DNA from: Gaiellasilicea sp035525905
GTDB taxonomy: Bacteria; Actinomycetota; Thermoleophilia; Gaiellales; Gaiellaceae
Direction: 5' to 3'
NCBI GenBank assembly: GCA_035525905.1
Contig: DATLDK010000087.1
Coordinates: 1 to 62,334 of the forward strand
Length of the DNA: 62,334 nucleotides
In this document: in pieces, positions 32,041-41,178 of the stretch
Layout: every line of letters starts with the position of its first letter
How positions within the stretch are numbered: position 1 is the stretch's first letter
The notes under the pieces: model-generated
The model's input: the letters and a program-made list of their open reading frames with translations, nothing else
Told to the model about the DNA's origin: nothing
The model's database searches: none
Translations under genes and position numbers: made by a program

Positions 32041-32480
32041 TACTTGACCTCCAACGTCTTCGGTGCCTGAGCTTCGTGCGGATGCACGGGGCCGGCGTAG
32101 ATCTTCAGCTTGTTGATCTGCTGGCGCGACATCCGGTTGCGGGGAAGCATGCCCTTGACGGCCTTCCTCAGCACCTCGGTCGGACGGCGGTCGAGCTGCT
32201 CGCGCAGCGTCCGCGAGCGCAGGCCGCCCGGATAGCCGGAGTGGCGGTGGTACATCTTCTGGTCGAGCTTCTGGCCGGTGACCGCGATCTTCTCCGCGTT
32301 GACGACGACCACGAAGTCACCGGTATCGACATGAGGCGTGTACTGCGCCTTGTTCTTGCCGCGCAGGGTGTCGGCGATCTGCGTCGCGAGCCGCCCCAGC
32401 GTCTTGCCTTCGGCGTCGACGACGTACCAGTCACGACTGACCTCACCGGGCTTGGCTGTCCATGTCTTCTGAAGTGTCAT
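32040..32480 (-). CDS. rplM: 50S ribosomal protein L13
   Basis: A 146-residue L13 with DWYVVDAEGKTLGRLAT, GDFVVVVNAEKIAVTG and the AVKGMLPRNRM motif. Forms the usual rplM-rpsI pair. The MFS gene ends 13 bases upstream, so the operon may be read from there. Confidence 0.97.
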   Translation of the reverse strand: MTLQKTWTAKPGEVSRDWYVVDAEGKTLGRLATQIADTLRGKNKAQYTPHVDTGDFVVVVNAEKIAVTGQKLDQKMYHRHSGYPGGLRSRTLREQLDRRPTEVLRKAVKGMLPRNRMSRQQINKLKIYAGPVHPHEAQAPKTLEVK

Positions 32481-32493
32481 GTCTTCTGACGTG

Positions 32494-33723
32494 TCATTTC
32501 ACAGAAAGAGGGCGCACATCGGGTGCGCCGGCGGCGGATTGTAGCAGGATCCAAAGTGCCGGAAACGCCACGAAAGCGGTCGCGGAGAAGGCGAGTGCCT
32601 CGACACCGAACTGGCTGTAGGCGACCCCGCCGACGAGCACGAGCGTCGCACCGGTGAAGCTCGAGAGCTGGTCAGTGAGGCCGATCAGCTTCCCGCGCTC
32701 CGCGGGCAGGGCGCGGTCCGCGAGCTCCGTGACGGCTGCGACGTAGGAGACGTTCCAGCCGAGGCCGAGCAGGAAGAGCGACGCCGAGGTCCAGGCAACG
32801 CTCTCGAACCAGGCCAGCCCGAGCGTGGAGAGCGCCATCAGCAGGAGGCCGGTCACCTGGCCCGGGCGGCGCCCGAGCTTGTCGATCAGCTGGCCGATCA
32901 CGAGCACGAGCGCGTACATGCCGACGATGTGGAGGCTGATGACCGTGAACACGTCGGACTGGTGGTGCCCATGGTCGATCACGAGATACCCGGTGAGGTT
33001 CATCACCGAGACCATGCCGGCGAAGCTGGCCACCGCCGCTACGAGCGAGGTGAGGACTCCGGGCCGGCGCAGGATCTCGCGCAGCGCGGCGGGCTCGCCT
33101 TCCAGCGCGCCGCTGTCTGCGTACAGCTTGCGGGCGATCGTGCGCGGGTCGGGGCGGACGAGCAGGACGAGCGTGAGCCCGACGACCATGATCGCGGCGG
33201 CCGCGATCCACGGAACGACGAGCGCATCCGTGTCGAGGTCCTTGCCCGCGAAGAGCGGGCGGAAGACGAGCGGGCCGAGCGCCGCGCCGAAGAGCGCACC
33301 GAAGAGCACGTAGGAGATGCCTCTTGCCCTGCGTTCCGGCGGATACATGTCCGCGGCCGCAGCCCGTGCGAGAAGGATCGTGCCCTGCGACATGCCGACG
33401 AGCCCGAACCCGGCCACGACGAGCGCGGCCGACTCGACCTCACAGCCGAGCGCAGTGGTGAGGCAGCCCGCGATCCCCGCGACGCAGCCTCCGGCAAGCA
33501 CCGGGATCCGGCCGAGCCGGTCCATCAAACGTCCCGCCGGCAGCGCGGCGAGCGCTCCTGCGGTGAGGAAAATCGCCGGCCCGAGGCCGAGGATGCCCTC
33601 GATCCCCGTCACGAGCACCAACGTGATCGTCGCGACGGCGACCGCGAGCTGAACCATGCCGGAGAGGCAGGTCAGCGTGGCGGCGAGCAGGACGGTGTTG
33701 CGGCGAATCGGGAAGCTGTCCAC
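32494..33723 (-). CDS. Major facilitator superfamily transporter
   Basis: A 409-residue carrier with about 12 membrane segments. Motif A-like AGRLMDRLGRIPVLAG follows TM2, and GQLIDKLGRRPGQV is the equivalent after TM8. It resembles proton-driven drug/metabolite exporters; substrate unknown. TAGGCT lies 7 bases before the GTG at 33723, and the gene leads directly into rplM. Confidence 0.88.
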   Translation of the reverse strand: MDSFPIRRNTVLLAATLTCLSGMVQLAVAVATITLVLVTGIEGILGLGPAIFLTAGALAALPAGRLMDRLGRIPVLAGGCVAGIAGCLTTALGCEVESAALVVAGFGLVGMSQGTILLARAAAADMYPPERRARGISYVLFGALFGAALGPLVFRPLFAGKDLDTDALVVPWIAAAAIMVVGLTLVLLVRPDPRTIARKLYADSGALEGEPAALREILRRPGVLTSLVAAVASFAGMVSVMNLTGYLVIDHGHHQSDVFTVISLHIVGMYALVLVIGQLIDKLGRRPGQVTGLLLMALSTLGLAWFESVAWTSASLFLLGLGWNVSYVAAVTELADRALPAERGKLIGLTDQLSSFTGATLVLVGGVAYSQFGVEALAFSATAFVAFPALWILLQSAAGAPDVRPLSVK

Positions 33724-33730
33724 CGAACCG

Positions 33731-33736
33731 AGCCTA
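33731..33736 (-). promoter_or_regulatory. -10 element of the MFS (and possibly rplM-rpsI-glmM) unit
   Basis: TAGGCT, 7 bases upstream of GTG 33723. Confidence 0.45.
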
Positions 33737-33747
33737 TAGTCCGCGAC

Positions 33748-34722
33748 TCAGCGCTCGGGCACGCAGACCCTGTCGTCCGGGCCGACTAGCTCGTCGAAGC
33801 GCTTGTTGAACACCTGGTCGGCGGTCGCGTCGTAGCGGTAGAGGCCCTTGCCTTCCCACCGGACGATGGGCGTCACCCCGGGGCCCATCACCGTCACGCG
33901 ATGCCGCTCGCCGTTCCCGGGCCCGCGCGGCTGCCTCGACGGATAGCCGGGGGGTGGCGCCTGGGCGACGAAGCTGTAGCAGAACGCCCCATTGCGCACG
34001 TGCGTGACGATGGCCGTATCGCGCTTCCAGCCCGGCCCGTAGACGGAGTTGAAGGTGTCGATGTAGACGAAGCGCGCGTAGGGATCGTTCCGCGTGGCTG
34101 ACGGCGTCCGGAACCCGTACACGGGCTCGCCGAGATACCTGAGACGGCCGAAGAGGCCCTGGAGGCTGGCGCCGTACGTCCAGTTGGGCGAGACCTCCAG
34201 TTGGGGCAGCGGTCCCGACCAGTGGGAGACGTGGAGCTCGCGGGCCGAGTGCCGCGGCAGAAAGGGCTCGAAGCCGCGCATGGGCGCCAGCCGCTGCCAG
34301 CTCTGAAGCGCCCAGTAGGAGCCGTCCGGGGCCTTGCAGGCAGCGACGAGGAGCACGAGCGCGGGGCCGTCGTACGGGCGACACCTGTTCCGGAAGGACC
34401 GCGCATACGAGGCACTGCCGTGCATGCGCCAACCGCCGCTGTAGTCCAGCTCGAACTTCACCTGCGGCCGCTGGGGATCCGGCGCCCGTGCGTTCATCGC
34501 CCCGCGGACGACGACGTCGCGACGCGCACCGTTCGTCTTGCGGTAGCTGATGAGCGCCTCGCCCCGCGCGTTGACCTTCAGCGACAGCAGAGTGACGTCG
34601 AAGTCGCCGAGGTACTCGCTGCCGGCGCTAGGCGAAGCCGTGAGCGCCGCGGCGAGGAAGAGGAGAAGAACGGCTCGGAGCAGGCGCCTCTCCTGGCCGG
34701 CTCGGTGCCCTTTTACTCCCAC
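33748..34722 (-). CDS. Exported protein of unknown function
   Basis: A 324-residue protein with a basic N-terminus and hydrophobic segment (about 14-32, LLRAVLLLFLAAALTASPSAG), so a secreted or anchored protein. The mature part is rich in aromatic residues (for example SYWALQSWQRLAPMRGFEPF) and has four or five scattered cysteines (near 112, 128, 254 and 321) that could form disulfides. No known domain recognised. It overlaps the guaA stop by 10 bases and so is probably its downstream neighbour in one transcript. Confidence 0.65.
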   Translation of the reverse strand: MGVKGHRAGQERRLLRAVLLLFLAAALTASPSAGSEYLGDFDVTLLSLKVNARGEALISYRKTNGARRDVVVRGAMNARAPDPQRPQVKFELDYSGGWRMHGSASYARSFRNRCRPYDGPALVLLVAACKAPDGSYWALQSWQRLAPMRGFEPFLPRHSARELHVSHWSGPLPQLEVSPNWTYGASLQGLFGRLRYLGEPVYGFRTPSATRNDPYARFVYIDTFNSVYGPGWKRDTAIVTHVRNGAFCYSFVAQAPPPGYPSRQPRGPGNGERHRVTVMGPGVTPIVRWEGKGLYRYDATADQVFNKRFDELVGPDDRVCVPER

Positions 34723-36299
34723 TCGATCGTGGACGGCGGCTTCGAGCTGATGTCCAGAGCGACCCGGTTGACGCCGGGGATCTCGTTGATGATCCGGCTC
34801 GAGATCGTCTCCAGCAGGTCGTACGGCAACCGGGCCCAGTCGGCGGTCATCGCATCCTCGGACGTGACGGCGCGGATGACGATCGGGTACGCGTAGGTGC
34901 GCTCGTCGCCCTGCACGCCGACGGACTTGATCGCCGGCAGCACGGCGAAGCTCTGCCAGAGATCGCGATAGAGCCCGGCGCGTCGGACCTCCTCCTGCAG
35001 CACGGTGTCGGCCGCGCGGAGGATGTCGAGACGCTCGCGCGTCACCTCGCCGATGATCCGGATCGCGAGCCCGGGGCCAGGGAACGGCTGGCGCCAGATC
35101 ATCCGCTCCGGCATCCCGAGCTCCTCCCCCACCCGGCGCACCTCGTCCTTGAAGAGGAGACGCAACGGCTCCACGAGGTCCATGGCCATGTCTTCCGGAA
35201 GGCCGCCGACGTTGTGGTGCGACTTGATCTTGGCCGCGACACCGTCGGTCCCGCCGGACTCGATCACATCCGAGTAGAGCGTCCCCTGGACGAGGAACCT
35301 GATGTCCCCGAGCTTGCCCGCTTCCTCCTCGAAGACGCGGATGAACTCCTCGCCGATGCGGCGGCGCTTCTCCTCGGGCTCGTCCACGCCCTCGAGGCGA
35401 GCGAGGAAGCGATCCTGCGCCTGGACGTGCACGAGCGGCACGTGGAAGTGGCCGCCGAACGTCTCAGCGACCTGCTCCGCCTCGTTCGAGCGCATGAAGC
35501 CGTGGTCGACGAAGACGCAGGTGAGCTGGTCGCCCACCGCCTTGTAGACGAGCAGCGCCGCAACCGCTGAGTCGACGCCGCCGGAGAGCCCGCAGATCAC
35601 CCGCTCCGACCCGACCTGCGCGCGGATGCGCTCGACCTGCTCCTCGATCACGGCCGCGGGCGTCCAGGCAGGCGGCGCGTCCGCGACCCCGTAGAGGAAG
35701 TTCTTCAGCACGTCCTGGCCGTGCGGGGTGTGGACGACCTCGGGATGGAACTGGACGCCGTAGAGCCGCCGCGCGGGATCCTCGAAGGCGGCGACCGGCG
35801 TGGACGCCGACCGGCCGGTAATGGTGGCGCCCGCGGGCGGCGTGACGACCGTGTCGCGGTGGCTCATCCACACCGTCTGTTGCGGCGGCAGTCCCGTGAA
35901 GAGCGCTCCCGCGCCATCCTCGAGCTCGGTCTTGCCGAATTCCGAGGCACCGGTGCGGGCGACTTCCCCACCGAGCTCGAGCGCCATCAGCTGGGCGCCG
36001 TAGCAGATGCCAAGCGTTGGAATCCCCAGGTCGAAGATGTCTTCGTCGACGCGCGGCGCTCCCTCGGCGTAGACGGACGCGGGGCCACCCGAGAGGATGA
36101 TCGCGACCGGGTTCCGTTCGCGCGCCTCCGCTGCGGAGAGCGTGTGCGGCACGAGCTCGGAGTAGACGCGGGCGTCGCGAACCCGGCGCGCGATCAGCTG
36201 CGCGTACTGCCCGCCCAGATCCAGCACCAGCACCGGCCGCTCCTCGGCGGCCGGTGCAGCAGGCGGGACGGTGATCGGCAGCGGGTGGACGGTCGCCAT
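34713..36299 (-). CDS. guaA: GMP synthase (glutamine-hydrolysing)
   Basis: A 528-residue enzyme converting XMP to GMP. Class I amidotransferase domain with C99 in GICYGAQ and the H-E pair in QFHPEV; PP-loop ATPase with LSGGVDS; C-terminal dimerisation domain ending PSTIEWE, the invariant GuaA end. The ATG overlaps the guaB stop (TAATG), a guaB-guaA operon. Confidence 0.97.
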   Translation of the reverse strand: MATVHPLPITVPPAAPAAEERPVLVLDLGGQYAQLIARRVRDARVYSELVPHTLSAAEARERNPVAIILSGGPASVYAEGAPRVDEDIFDLGIPTLGICYGAQLMALELGGEVARTGASEFGKTELEDGAGALFTGLPPQQTVWMSHRDTVVTPPAGATITGRSASTPVAAFEDPARRLYGVQFHPEVVHTPHGQDVLKNFLYGVADAPPAWTPAAVIEEQVERIRAQVGSERVICGLSGGVDSAVAALLVYKAVGDQLTCVFVDHGFMRSNEAEQVAETFGGHFHVPLVHVQAQDRFLARLEGVDEPEEKRRRIGEEFIRVFEEEAGKLGDIRFLVQGTLYSDVIESGGTDGVAAKIKSHHNVGGLPEDMAMDLVEPLRLLFKDEVRRVGEELGMPERMIWRQPFPGPGLAIRIIGEVTRERLDILRAADTVLQEEVRRAGLYRDLWQSFAVLPAIKSVGVQGDERTYAYPIVIRAVTSEDAMTADWARLPYDLLETISSRIINEIPGVNRVALDISSKPPSTIEWE

Positions 36300-37789
36300 T
36301 ACTGCCGCCGGTAGTTCGGCGAGTCCTTCGTGATCGTGACGTCGTGCGGGTGGCTCTCGCGCAGGCCGGCCCCCGTGATGCGCACGAAGCGGGAGTCGAG
36401 CTTGAGCGCCTCGATCGTCGGGGCGCCGCAGTAGCCCATCGCCTGTCGGACTCCGCCGACGAGCTGATAGAGGATCTGCCGGACCGCGCCCTTGTAGGGA
36501 ACGCGCCCCTCGATTCCCTCGGGCACGAGCTTGTCGACGTCCTCCACGTCGCCCTGGAAGTAACGGTCCTTCGAGAACGAACGGGCCTTCATCGCGCCGA
36601 GCGAGCCCATCCCGCGGTACTCCTTGAAGCGCTCGCCCTGGACGAGGATGACGTCGCCCGGGCTCTCGTCGGTGCCGGCGAGCATCGACCCGAGCATGAC
36701 GCTGTCGGCGCCGGCCGCGAGGGCCTTCGCGATGTCGCCCGACGACGTCATGCCGCCGTCGGCGATCACGGGCACGCCGTGCCGGAGGGCCGTCTCGGCG
36801 CAGTCGAAGACCGCGGTCACCTGCGGCACGCCGACGCCTGCGACGACGCGCGTCGTGCAGATCGAGCCGGGCCCGATCCCGCACTTGACCGCATCCGCAC
36901 CCGCGTCGATCAGCGCCTCGGCAGCCTCGGCGGTGGCGATGTTTCCCGCGATCACCTGCACGTCCCACTCCGACTTGATCCGCCGCACCATCTCGACGAC
37001 CGACGCCGAGTGGCCGTGCGCGGTATCCACGACCAGCACGTCGACCTCCGCGCCGACGAGCGCACCGGCACGCTCGAAGGCGTCCCCGCCGACGCCGACC
37101 GCCGCGCCGACCCGGAGCCGCCCCTGCTCGTCCTTGGTCGAGAGCGGAAACTCGATCCGCTTCTGGATGTCCTTGACCGTGATCAGGCCGCGAAGCCGCC
37201 CCTCGTCGTCGACGACGGGCAGCTTCTCGATCTTGTGACGGTGCAGCATCGCGTTCGCCTCGTCCAGCGTCGTCCCGACGGGAGCCGTCACCAGCTCGCG
37301 TGACGTCATCAGGGCGGAGACGGGTTGGCGGGTGTTCGACTCGAAGCGGAGATCGCGGTTGGTCAGGATCCCGAGGAGCACGCCCGCGTCGTCGGTAATC
37401 GGCACGCCGGAGATCCGGTAGCGCTCCATCAGCTCCAGGGCCTCGGCCACCAGTGCGTCCGGGCGGAGCGTGACGGGCTCGACGATCATCCCCGACTCCG
37501 AGCGCTTCACCTTGTCGACTTCACTGACCTGGTCCGGGATCGAGAGGTTGCGGTGCAGGATGCCGATCCCCCCCTCACGGGCCAGCGCGATCGCCAGGCG
37601 CGCCTCGGTGACGGTGTCCATGGCCGCGGAGACGATCGGGATCTCGAGCGCGATCGTCCGGGTCAGACGGGTCGCCGTGCGCACGTCGTTCGGCAGCACG
37701 GAAGACTCCGCAGGCACGAGGAGGACGTCATCGAAGGTGAGGCCTTCACGGCCGAACTTCTCCTCGAACGAAAGCTCCTGCCCCTCCAA
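36299..37789 (-). CDS. guaB: Inosine-5'-monophosphate dehydrogenase
   Basis: A 496-residue IMPDH, IMP to XMP. N-terminal GLTFDDVLLVP, two CBS domains (about 100-220), the active-site Cys in GPGSICTTR and the flap region with the KARSFSKDRYFQ segment. The frame stays open 47 codons upstream, but that part overlaps fruK. TTG 37789 is preferred: TACCCT lies exactly 7 bases upstream, and the resulting N-terminus is of normal length. The start is still an inference. Confidence 0.93.
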   Translation of the reverse strand: MEGQELSFEEKFGREGLTFDDVLLVPAESSVLPNDVRTATRLTRTIALEIPIVSAAMDTVTEARLAIALAREGGIGILHRNLSIPDQVSEVDKVKRSESGMIVEPVTLRPDALVAEALELMERYRISGVPITDDAGVLLGILTNRDLRFESNTRQPVSALMTSRELVTAPVGTTLDEANAMLHRHKIEKLPVVDDEGRLRGLITVKDIQKRIEFPLSTKDEQGRLRVGAAVGVGGDAFERAGALVGAEVDVLVVDTAHGHSASVVEMVRRIKSEWDVQVIAGNIATAEAAEALIDAGADAVKCGIGPGSICTTRVVAGVGVPQVTAVFDCAETALRHGVPVIADGGMTSSGDIAKALAAGADSVMLGSMLAGTDESPGDVILVQGERFKEYRGMGSLGAMKARSFSKDRYFQGDVEDVDKLVPEGIEGRVPYKGAVRQILYQLVGGVRQAMGYCGAPTIEALKLDSRFVRITGAGLRESHPHDVTITKDSPNYRRQ

Positions 37790-37796
37790 GGAGAAC

Positions 37797-37802
37797 AGGG
37801 TA
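37797..37802 (-). promoter_or_regulatory. -10 element of guaB-guaA
   Basis: TACCCT, 7 bases upstream of TTG 37789. Confidence 0.4.
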
Positions 37803-37826
37803 ACACCCGCTTTGGACGGGACCGGG

Positions 37827-38777
37827 TTACCCGACTGGAGCGAGCTCTGCGAGCTCGATGCCCGCCACGAAGCGGCCGACGTCGCGCGGATCGAAGCGGC
37901 CGGCGCCGACCTCGAGGGTGGACGCAGCACCGGCGGCGACGGCCAGCCGGAGGGCGTCCTCCGCCGACTTTCCGGTCAGCTGCGCGGCGATGAACTGCGC
38001 GAGCAGCACGTCGCCAGCACCCACGACGGACACCGCTTCGATGCTCGGCGCGACCGCCCGGTAACGCTTGACCTGGCGGTCCTCGCGGAAGAGTGCATAG
38101 CACCCCGACTCGAGCGTGATGTGCACGTTGCGCGCACCGAGCTCCGCGATCGCGTCGAGGGCCATGAGGAAGTCCTCCTCGTCCTCGAGCTCCTGGCCGA
38201 CGACGTGCTCGGCCTCGCGCTGGTTCGGGGAGACGAGCCACGGCTCGGCTTCGATCCCGAGCCGAAGCGGCTGGCCCTCCGAGTCGAGGACGACCTGGAC
38301 GCCCTGCCGGTTCAGATCGCGCACCGCCTCGGCGTAGAAGTCCTCCTCCACACCCCGCGGCAACGATCCCGCGAAGACGACCGCGTCCGCGCCTCGCGAA
38401 AGATAGTGCAGCTTCTCGAGCAGCATCTCCAGCTCGTCGGTGGTGACCTTCGGGCCCCACTCGTTGATCTCGGTATACGAGCTCTCGGTCGGGTCCACGA
38501 CCGCGGTCGACGTTCGGGACTCCTCGCCGATGCGAACGAAGTCGTTCAGGATCGCCTCGGCCGTCAGCTCTTCGACGATGCGCGTTCCGGTGCGGCCGCC
38601 GGCGAGGCCGGTCGCGACGACGGGTACGTCCAGCCTCTTCAGCGCCCGGGCGACGTTGATGCCCTTGCCCCCGGCGAGCGTGAGCACCTGGCTCGCGCGG
38701 TGGCGGTGCTCGCGCTGGAAGTTCGGCACGGTCAGCGTGCGGTCGAGTGCGGCGTTCAACGTGACGGTGACGATCAT
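37827..38777 (-). CDS. fruK: 1-phosphofructokinase-type PfkB sugar kinase
   Basis: A 316-residue PfkB kinase. The N-terminal TVTLNAALDRT and GGKGINVARAL (36-46) bind the sugar phosphate, and VVGAGDVLLAQF carries the catalytic Asp and anion hole. The N-terminal signature is that of FruK/LacC (fructose-1-P or tagatose-6-P) rather than ribokinase. No PTS genes are next to it. ATG overlaps the stop of the D,D-carboxypeptidase gene by 4 bases. Confidence 0.85.
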   Translation of the reverse strand: MIVTVTLNAALDRTLTVPNFQREHRHRASQVLTLAGGKGINVARALKRLDVPVVATGLAGGRTGTRIVEELTAEAILNDFVRIGEESRTSTAVVDPTESSYTEINEWGPKVTTDELEMLLEKLHYLSRGADAVVFAGSLPRGVEEDFYAEAVRDLNRQGVQVVLDSEGQPLRLGIEAEPWLVSPNQREAEHVVGQELEDEEDFLMALDAIAELGARNVHITLESGCYALFREDRQVKRYRAVAPSIEAVSVVGAGDVLLAQFIAAQLTGKSAEDALRLAVAAGAASTLEVGAGRFDPRDVGRFVAGIELAELAPVG

Positions 38778-39895
38778 CCGAAGAGCCCCCCTAGGTGGTC
38801 GAGCGTTCGTCCCGCATAGAAGCCTACGCGCCCGAGCGTCCCCGGCCGCCCGACGGCGTTCGCAGCCACGAGCGGGGACCGGGCGATCACGGCGCCGCGG
38901 TCGAGCACCTGCACCTCGCCCAGCCGCTGGCCCTTTCGCACGGGCAGGGGGGCTTCGACCGCCAGCACCACCCGCTCCTCGAGCGGCCGCTCGACGTGGA
39001 TCACGCGGAGCGCAGGCCTGGCCGCGACGGCGCTGACCGCACGCTTCCCGTACGCGGTGCGAACCGTGCCGTAGGTGCGCGCGCCGTCGATCGCCCACAC
39101 GGTCCGGTAGCGCGAGAGGCCCCAGGTGAGCAGCGCAGCCAGGTCGCTGTTACGGCCGCTGCGGGACTCGCCGCCGAGCAGAGTGGCGTAGATCGTGACG
39201 CCACCGCCCCGGGCCGCCGCGACCTCCGACCAGCCGGCCCCGTTCGTGTGTCCCGTCTTGACGCCGAGCAGGCGTGGGAACGTGGAGAGCAGGTCGTTCC
39301 ACGTGTGCAATCGGCGGCCCGCTGCCGTGGTGTCGATCAGCCGTACGGTCTCGCGAACGAACGGCTTGTGCATCGCCACGCGCGCAAGCTTGGTCAAGTC
39401 GCGTGCGCTCGAGAAGTGCCCCGGCGCGTCGAGGCCGTCGGGATTTGCGAAGTGCGTGTCCGTGAGCCCGAGCTGCCGGGCCCGATCGTTCATCAAGTCC
39501 ACGAAGCGGCTCACCGAACCGCGGCCCACGAACGCGGCGATCGCATTCGCGGCGTCGTTCGCGCTCTGGACGAGGGCTGCGCGAATGAGGTCGCGCAGGG
39601 TGACCCTCTCGCCCGGACGCAGGTTGATCGTCGACTCGCCGATCGATGCGCTGCGCGAGGAGATCGTGGCCACGTCCTCCAGTGAGGCATGTTCGAGCGC
39701 GACGAGCACCGTCATCAGCTTCGTGATCGAGGCCATGGGCAGCTGCTCGCGCTCGTGCTGCGCGGCGAGCACCTCGCCGGTGCCGCCGTTCTGGACGACG
39801 TACGCCTCCGCGTCGACCGGCGGGGGCGCGGCAGCCGCGACGACTGCGAGCACGAGCGCCGCGGCGAGAGCCAAGAGGAAGGCGACCCGCTTCAC
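38774..39895 (-). CDS. dacA: D-alanyl-D-alanine carboxypeptidase (DacA/PBP5-like, S11)
   Basis: A 373-residue low-molecular-weight PBP. Signal peptide 1-24; catalytic motifs SITK (S56, K59), SAN near 113 and KTG in LLGVKTGHTNG; a C-terminal beta-rich PBP5_C domain from about 265. It trims the terminal D-Ala of peptidoglycan stem peptides outside the membrane. No clear C-terminal amphipathic anchor. Twelve bases downstream of the LysM gene. Confidence 0.92.
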   Translation of the reverse strand: MKRVAFLLALAAALVLAVVAAAAPPPVDAEAYVVQNGGTGEVLAAQHEREQLPMASITKLMTVLVALEHASLEDVATISSRSASIGESTINLRPGERVTLRDLIRAALVQSANDAANAIAAFVGRGSVSRFVDLMNDRARQLGLTDTHFANPDGLDAPGHFSSARDLTKLARVAMHKPFVRETVRLIDTTAAGRRLHTWNDLLSTFPRLLGVKTGHTNGAGWSEVAAARGGGVTIYATLLGGESRSGRNSDLAALLTWGLSRYRTVWAIDGARTYGTVRTAYGKRAVSAVAARPALRVIHVERPLEERVVLAVEAPLPVRKGQRLGEVQVLDRGAVIARSPLVAANAVGRPGTLGRVGFYAGRTLDHLGGLFG

Positions 39896-39907
39896 GCGGC
39901 GGGCACT

Positions 39908-40258
39908 CTACTTGACGCGGATTCGCTGCCCGACGCTCAGCGCGACAGGGTCGATATCGGGGTTGAGGACGAGCAGTTGCTCGACAGTCGTGTCGTGCTC
40001 GTCCGCGATCACGGCCAGCGTGTCGCCCGCCTCGATCACGTAGAACTCGCCGCCGGCCGGAAGCGGCGTGGTGCCGGTCCCGGTGCTCCGCGGCTCTTCG
40101 TTCGTGGTCGGAGCGAGCTCGGTCGTGGCCGCCGCCGTTGGCGTCGCCGCGGTTTCGCCGCTGTCGAGGCCCGAGCGGACGAGCAGGATCGCGACCGTCA
40201 CCGCGAGCAGGAACGCGGCCGGGGCCGCATACCGCGCCAGCCGGTCCTGACCGCGCAT
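39908..40258 (-). CDS. Membrane-anchored LysM domain protein
   Basis: A 116-residue protein with one transmembrane segment (about 12-28), a Thr/Ala/Pro-rich linker (33-65) and a C-terminal LysM domain (about 72-116; YVIEAGDTLAVIADEHDT, ending GQRIRVK). It probably binds peptidoglycan glycan strands. The ATG shares one base with the pyrF stop, and dacA follows, so a cell-wall pair sits behind pyrF. Confidence 0.85.
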   Translation of the reverse strand: MRGQDRLARYAAPAAFLLAVTVAILLVRSGLDSGETAATPTAAATTELAPTTNEEPRSTGTGTTPLPAGGEFYVIEAGDTLAVIADEHDTTVEQLLVLNPDIDPVALSVGQRIRVK

Positions 40259-41166
40259 CACCAGCCCGAGACCGACCAGACCTCGGACCGCAGCCGGGCC
40301 GCCTCGGCGCCGGCGGCCGAGCGCCAGTCCTCGGCGCCGCCGCGGTAGGCGAAGATCACGGAGCGTGAGGCCGTCACGAGTGCGCTGGCCGGTCCGCTCG
40401 TGAACGCGCGGGCGACGTCGCGTGGGCCTGCCCCCTGTGCGCCGATGCCCGGTAGGAGCAGAACCGAGCGCGGCAGCAGCCGACGCGCCTCCGTGACCAC
40501 TCGAGGCGCCGTCGCGCCGACGACGGCGCCGACGCTCGACAGCCCACGCTCGCCGACGAGGTCCGCTCCCCAGGCAGCGACGAGCTCCGCCATTTGCTGC
40601 CAGACGCGCCGCCCGTCGGAGAGAGTGAGCTCTTGGACATCGGTGGCACCGGCGTTCGACGTGCGCACGAGGCAGAAGATGCCCGCCCCGTGCAGTCGGC
40701 ACGCCTGCAGGAACGGCTCGACCGAGTCCCCGCCGAGGTAGGTGTTCACGGTCAGCGCGTCTGCGAGCGGCTCCTCCGCGTCGCGCGGCTCGAGGTAGGC
40801 CGCTGCATAGGCGCGAGCGGTGGAGCCGATGTCCCCCCGCTTGCCGTCGGCGATCACGAGCACGCCGGCCGCGCGGGCGTAGCCGCTCACGCGCTCCAAC
40901 GCCGCCATCCCGTCGGAGCCGAGTGCCTCGAAGAACGCCACTTGCGGCTTGACGGCGACGACGTAGGGGCTCACCGCGTCCACGATCCCGCAGCAGAAGC
41001 GGGCGACCGCGTTCGCGGCGGCAGCACGGCCGAGCACGGCCTCGCCGCGCAGCTCCACCGGGAGCAGGTCGAGACGTGGATCCAGCCCGACGACGAGCTG
41101 GCTGCGCTTGCGCTCGACCGCCTCCGCGAGCCGGTCGGCGAAGGTCGCGGTGGCCACGGACGCCAT
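40258..41166 (-). CDS. pyrF: Orotidine-5'-phosphate decarboxylase (PyrF, group 2)
   Basis: A 302-residue OMP decarboxylase, last step of UMP synthesis. The catalytic ADGKRGDIGSTA motif is near 105-117. The length and VVGLDPRLDLLP N-terminus place it in the longer type 2 family common in actinobacteria. TAGCCT is 6 bases before ATG 41166. Confidence 0.93.
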   Translation of the reverse strand: MASVATATFADRLAEAVERKRSQLVVGLDPRLDLLPVELRGEAVLGRAAAANAVARFCCGIVDAVSPYVVAVKPQVAFFEALGSDGMAALERVSGYARAAGVLVIADGKRGDIGSTARAYAAAYLEPRDAEEPLADALTVNTYLGGDSVEPFLQACRLHGAGIFCLVRTSNAGATDVQELTLSDGRRVWQQMAELVAAWGADLVGERGLSSVGAVVGATAPRVVTEARRLLPRSVLLLPGIGAQGAGPRDVARAFTSGPASALVTASRSVIFAYRGGAEDWRSAAGAEAARLRSEVWSVSGW

Positions 41167-41172
41167 GAGGCA

Positions 41173-41178
41173 AGGCTA
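41173..41178 (-). promoter_or_regulatory. -10 element of pyrF
   Basis: TAGCCT, 6 bases upstream of ATG 41166; overlaps the stop of the nuclease fusion gene. Confidence 0.45.

Noticed and set aside
37790..37930. 47-codon N-terminal extension of guaB
   Set aside because: Ser/Arg/Ala-rich, overlaps the fruK 3' end, and IMPDH normally begins close to the GLTFDDVLL segment.
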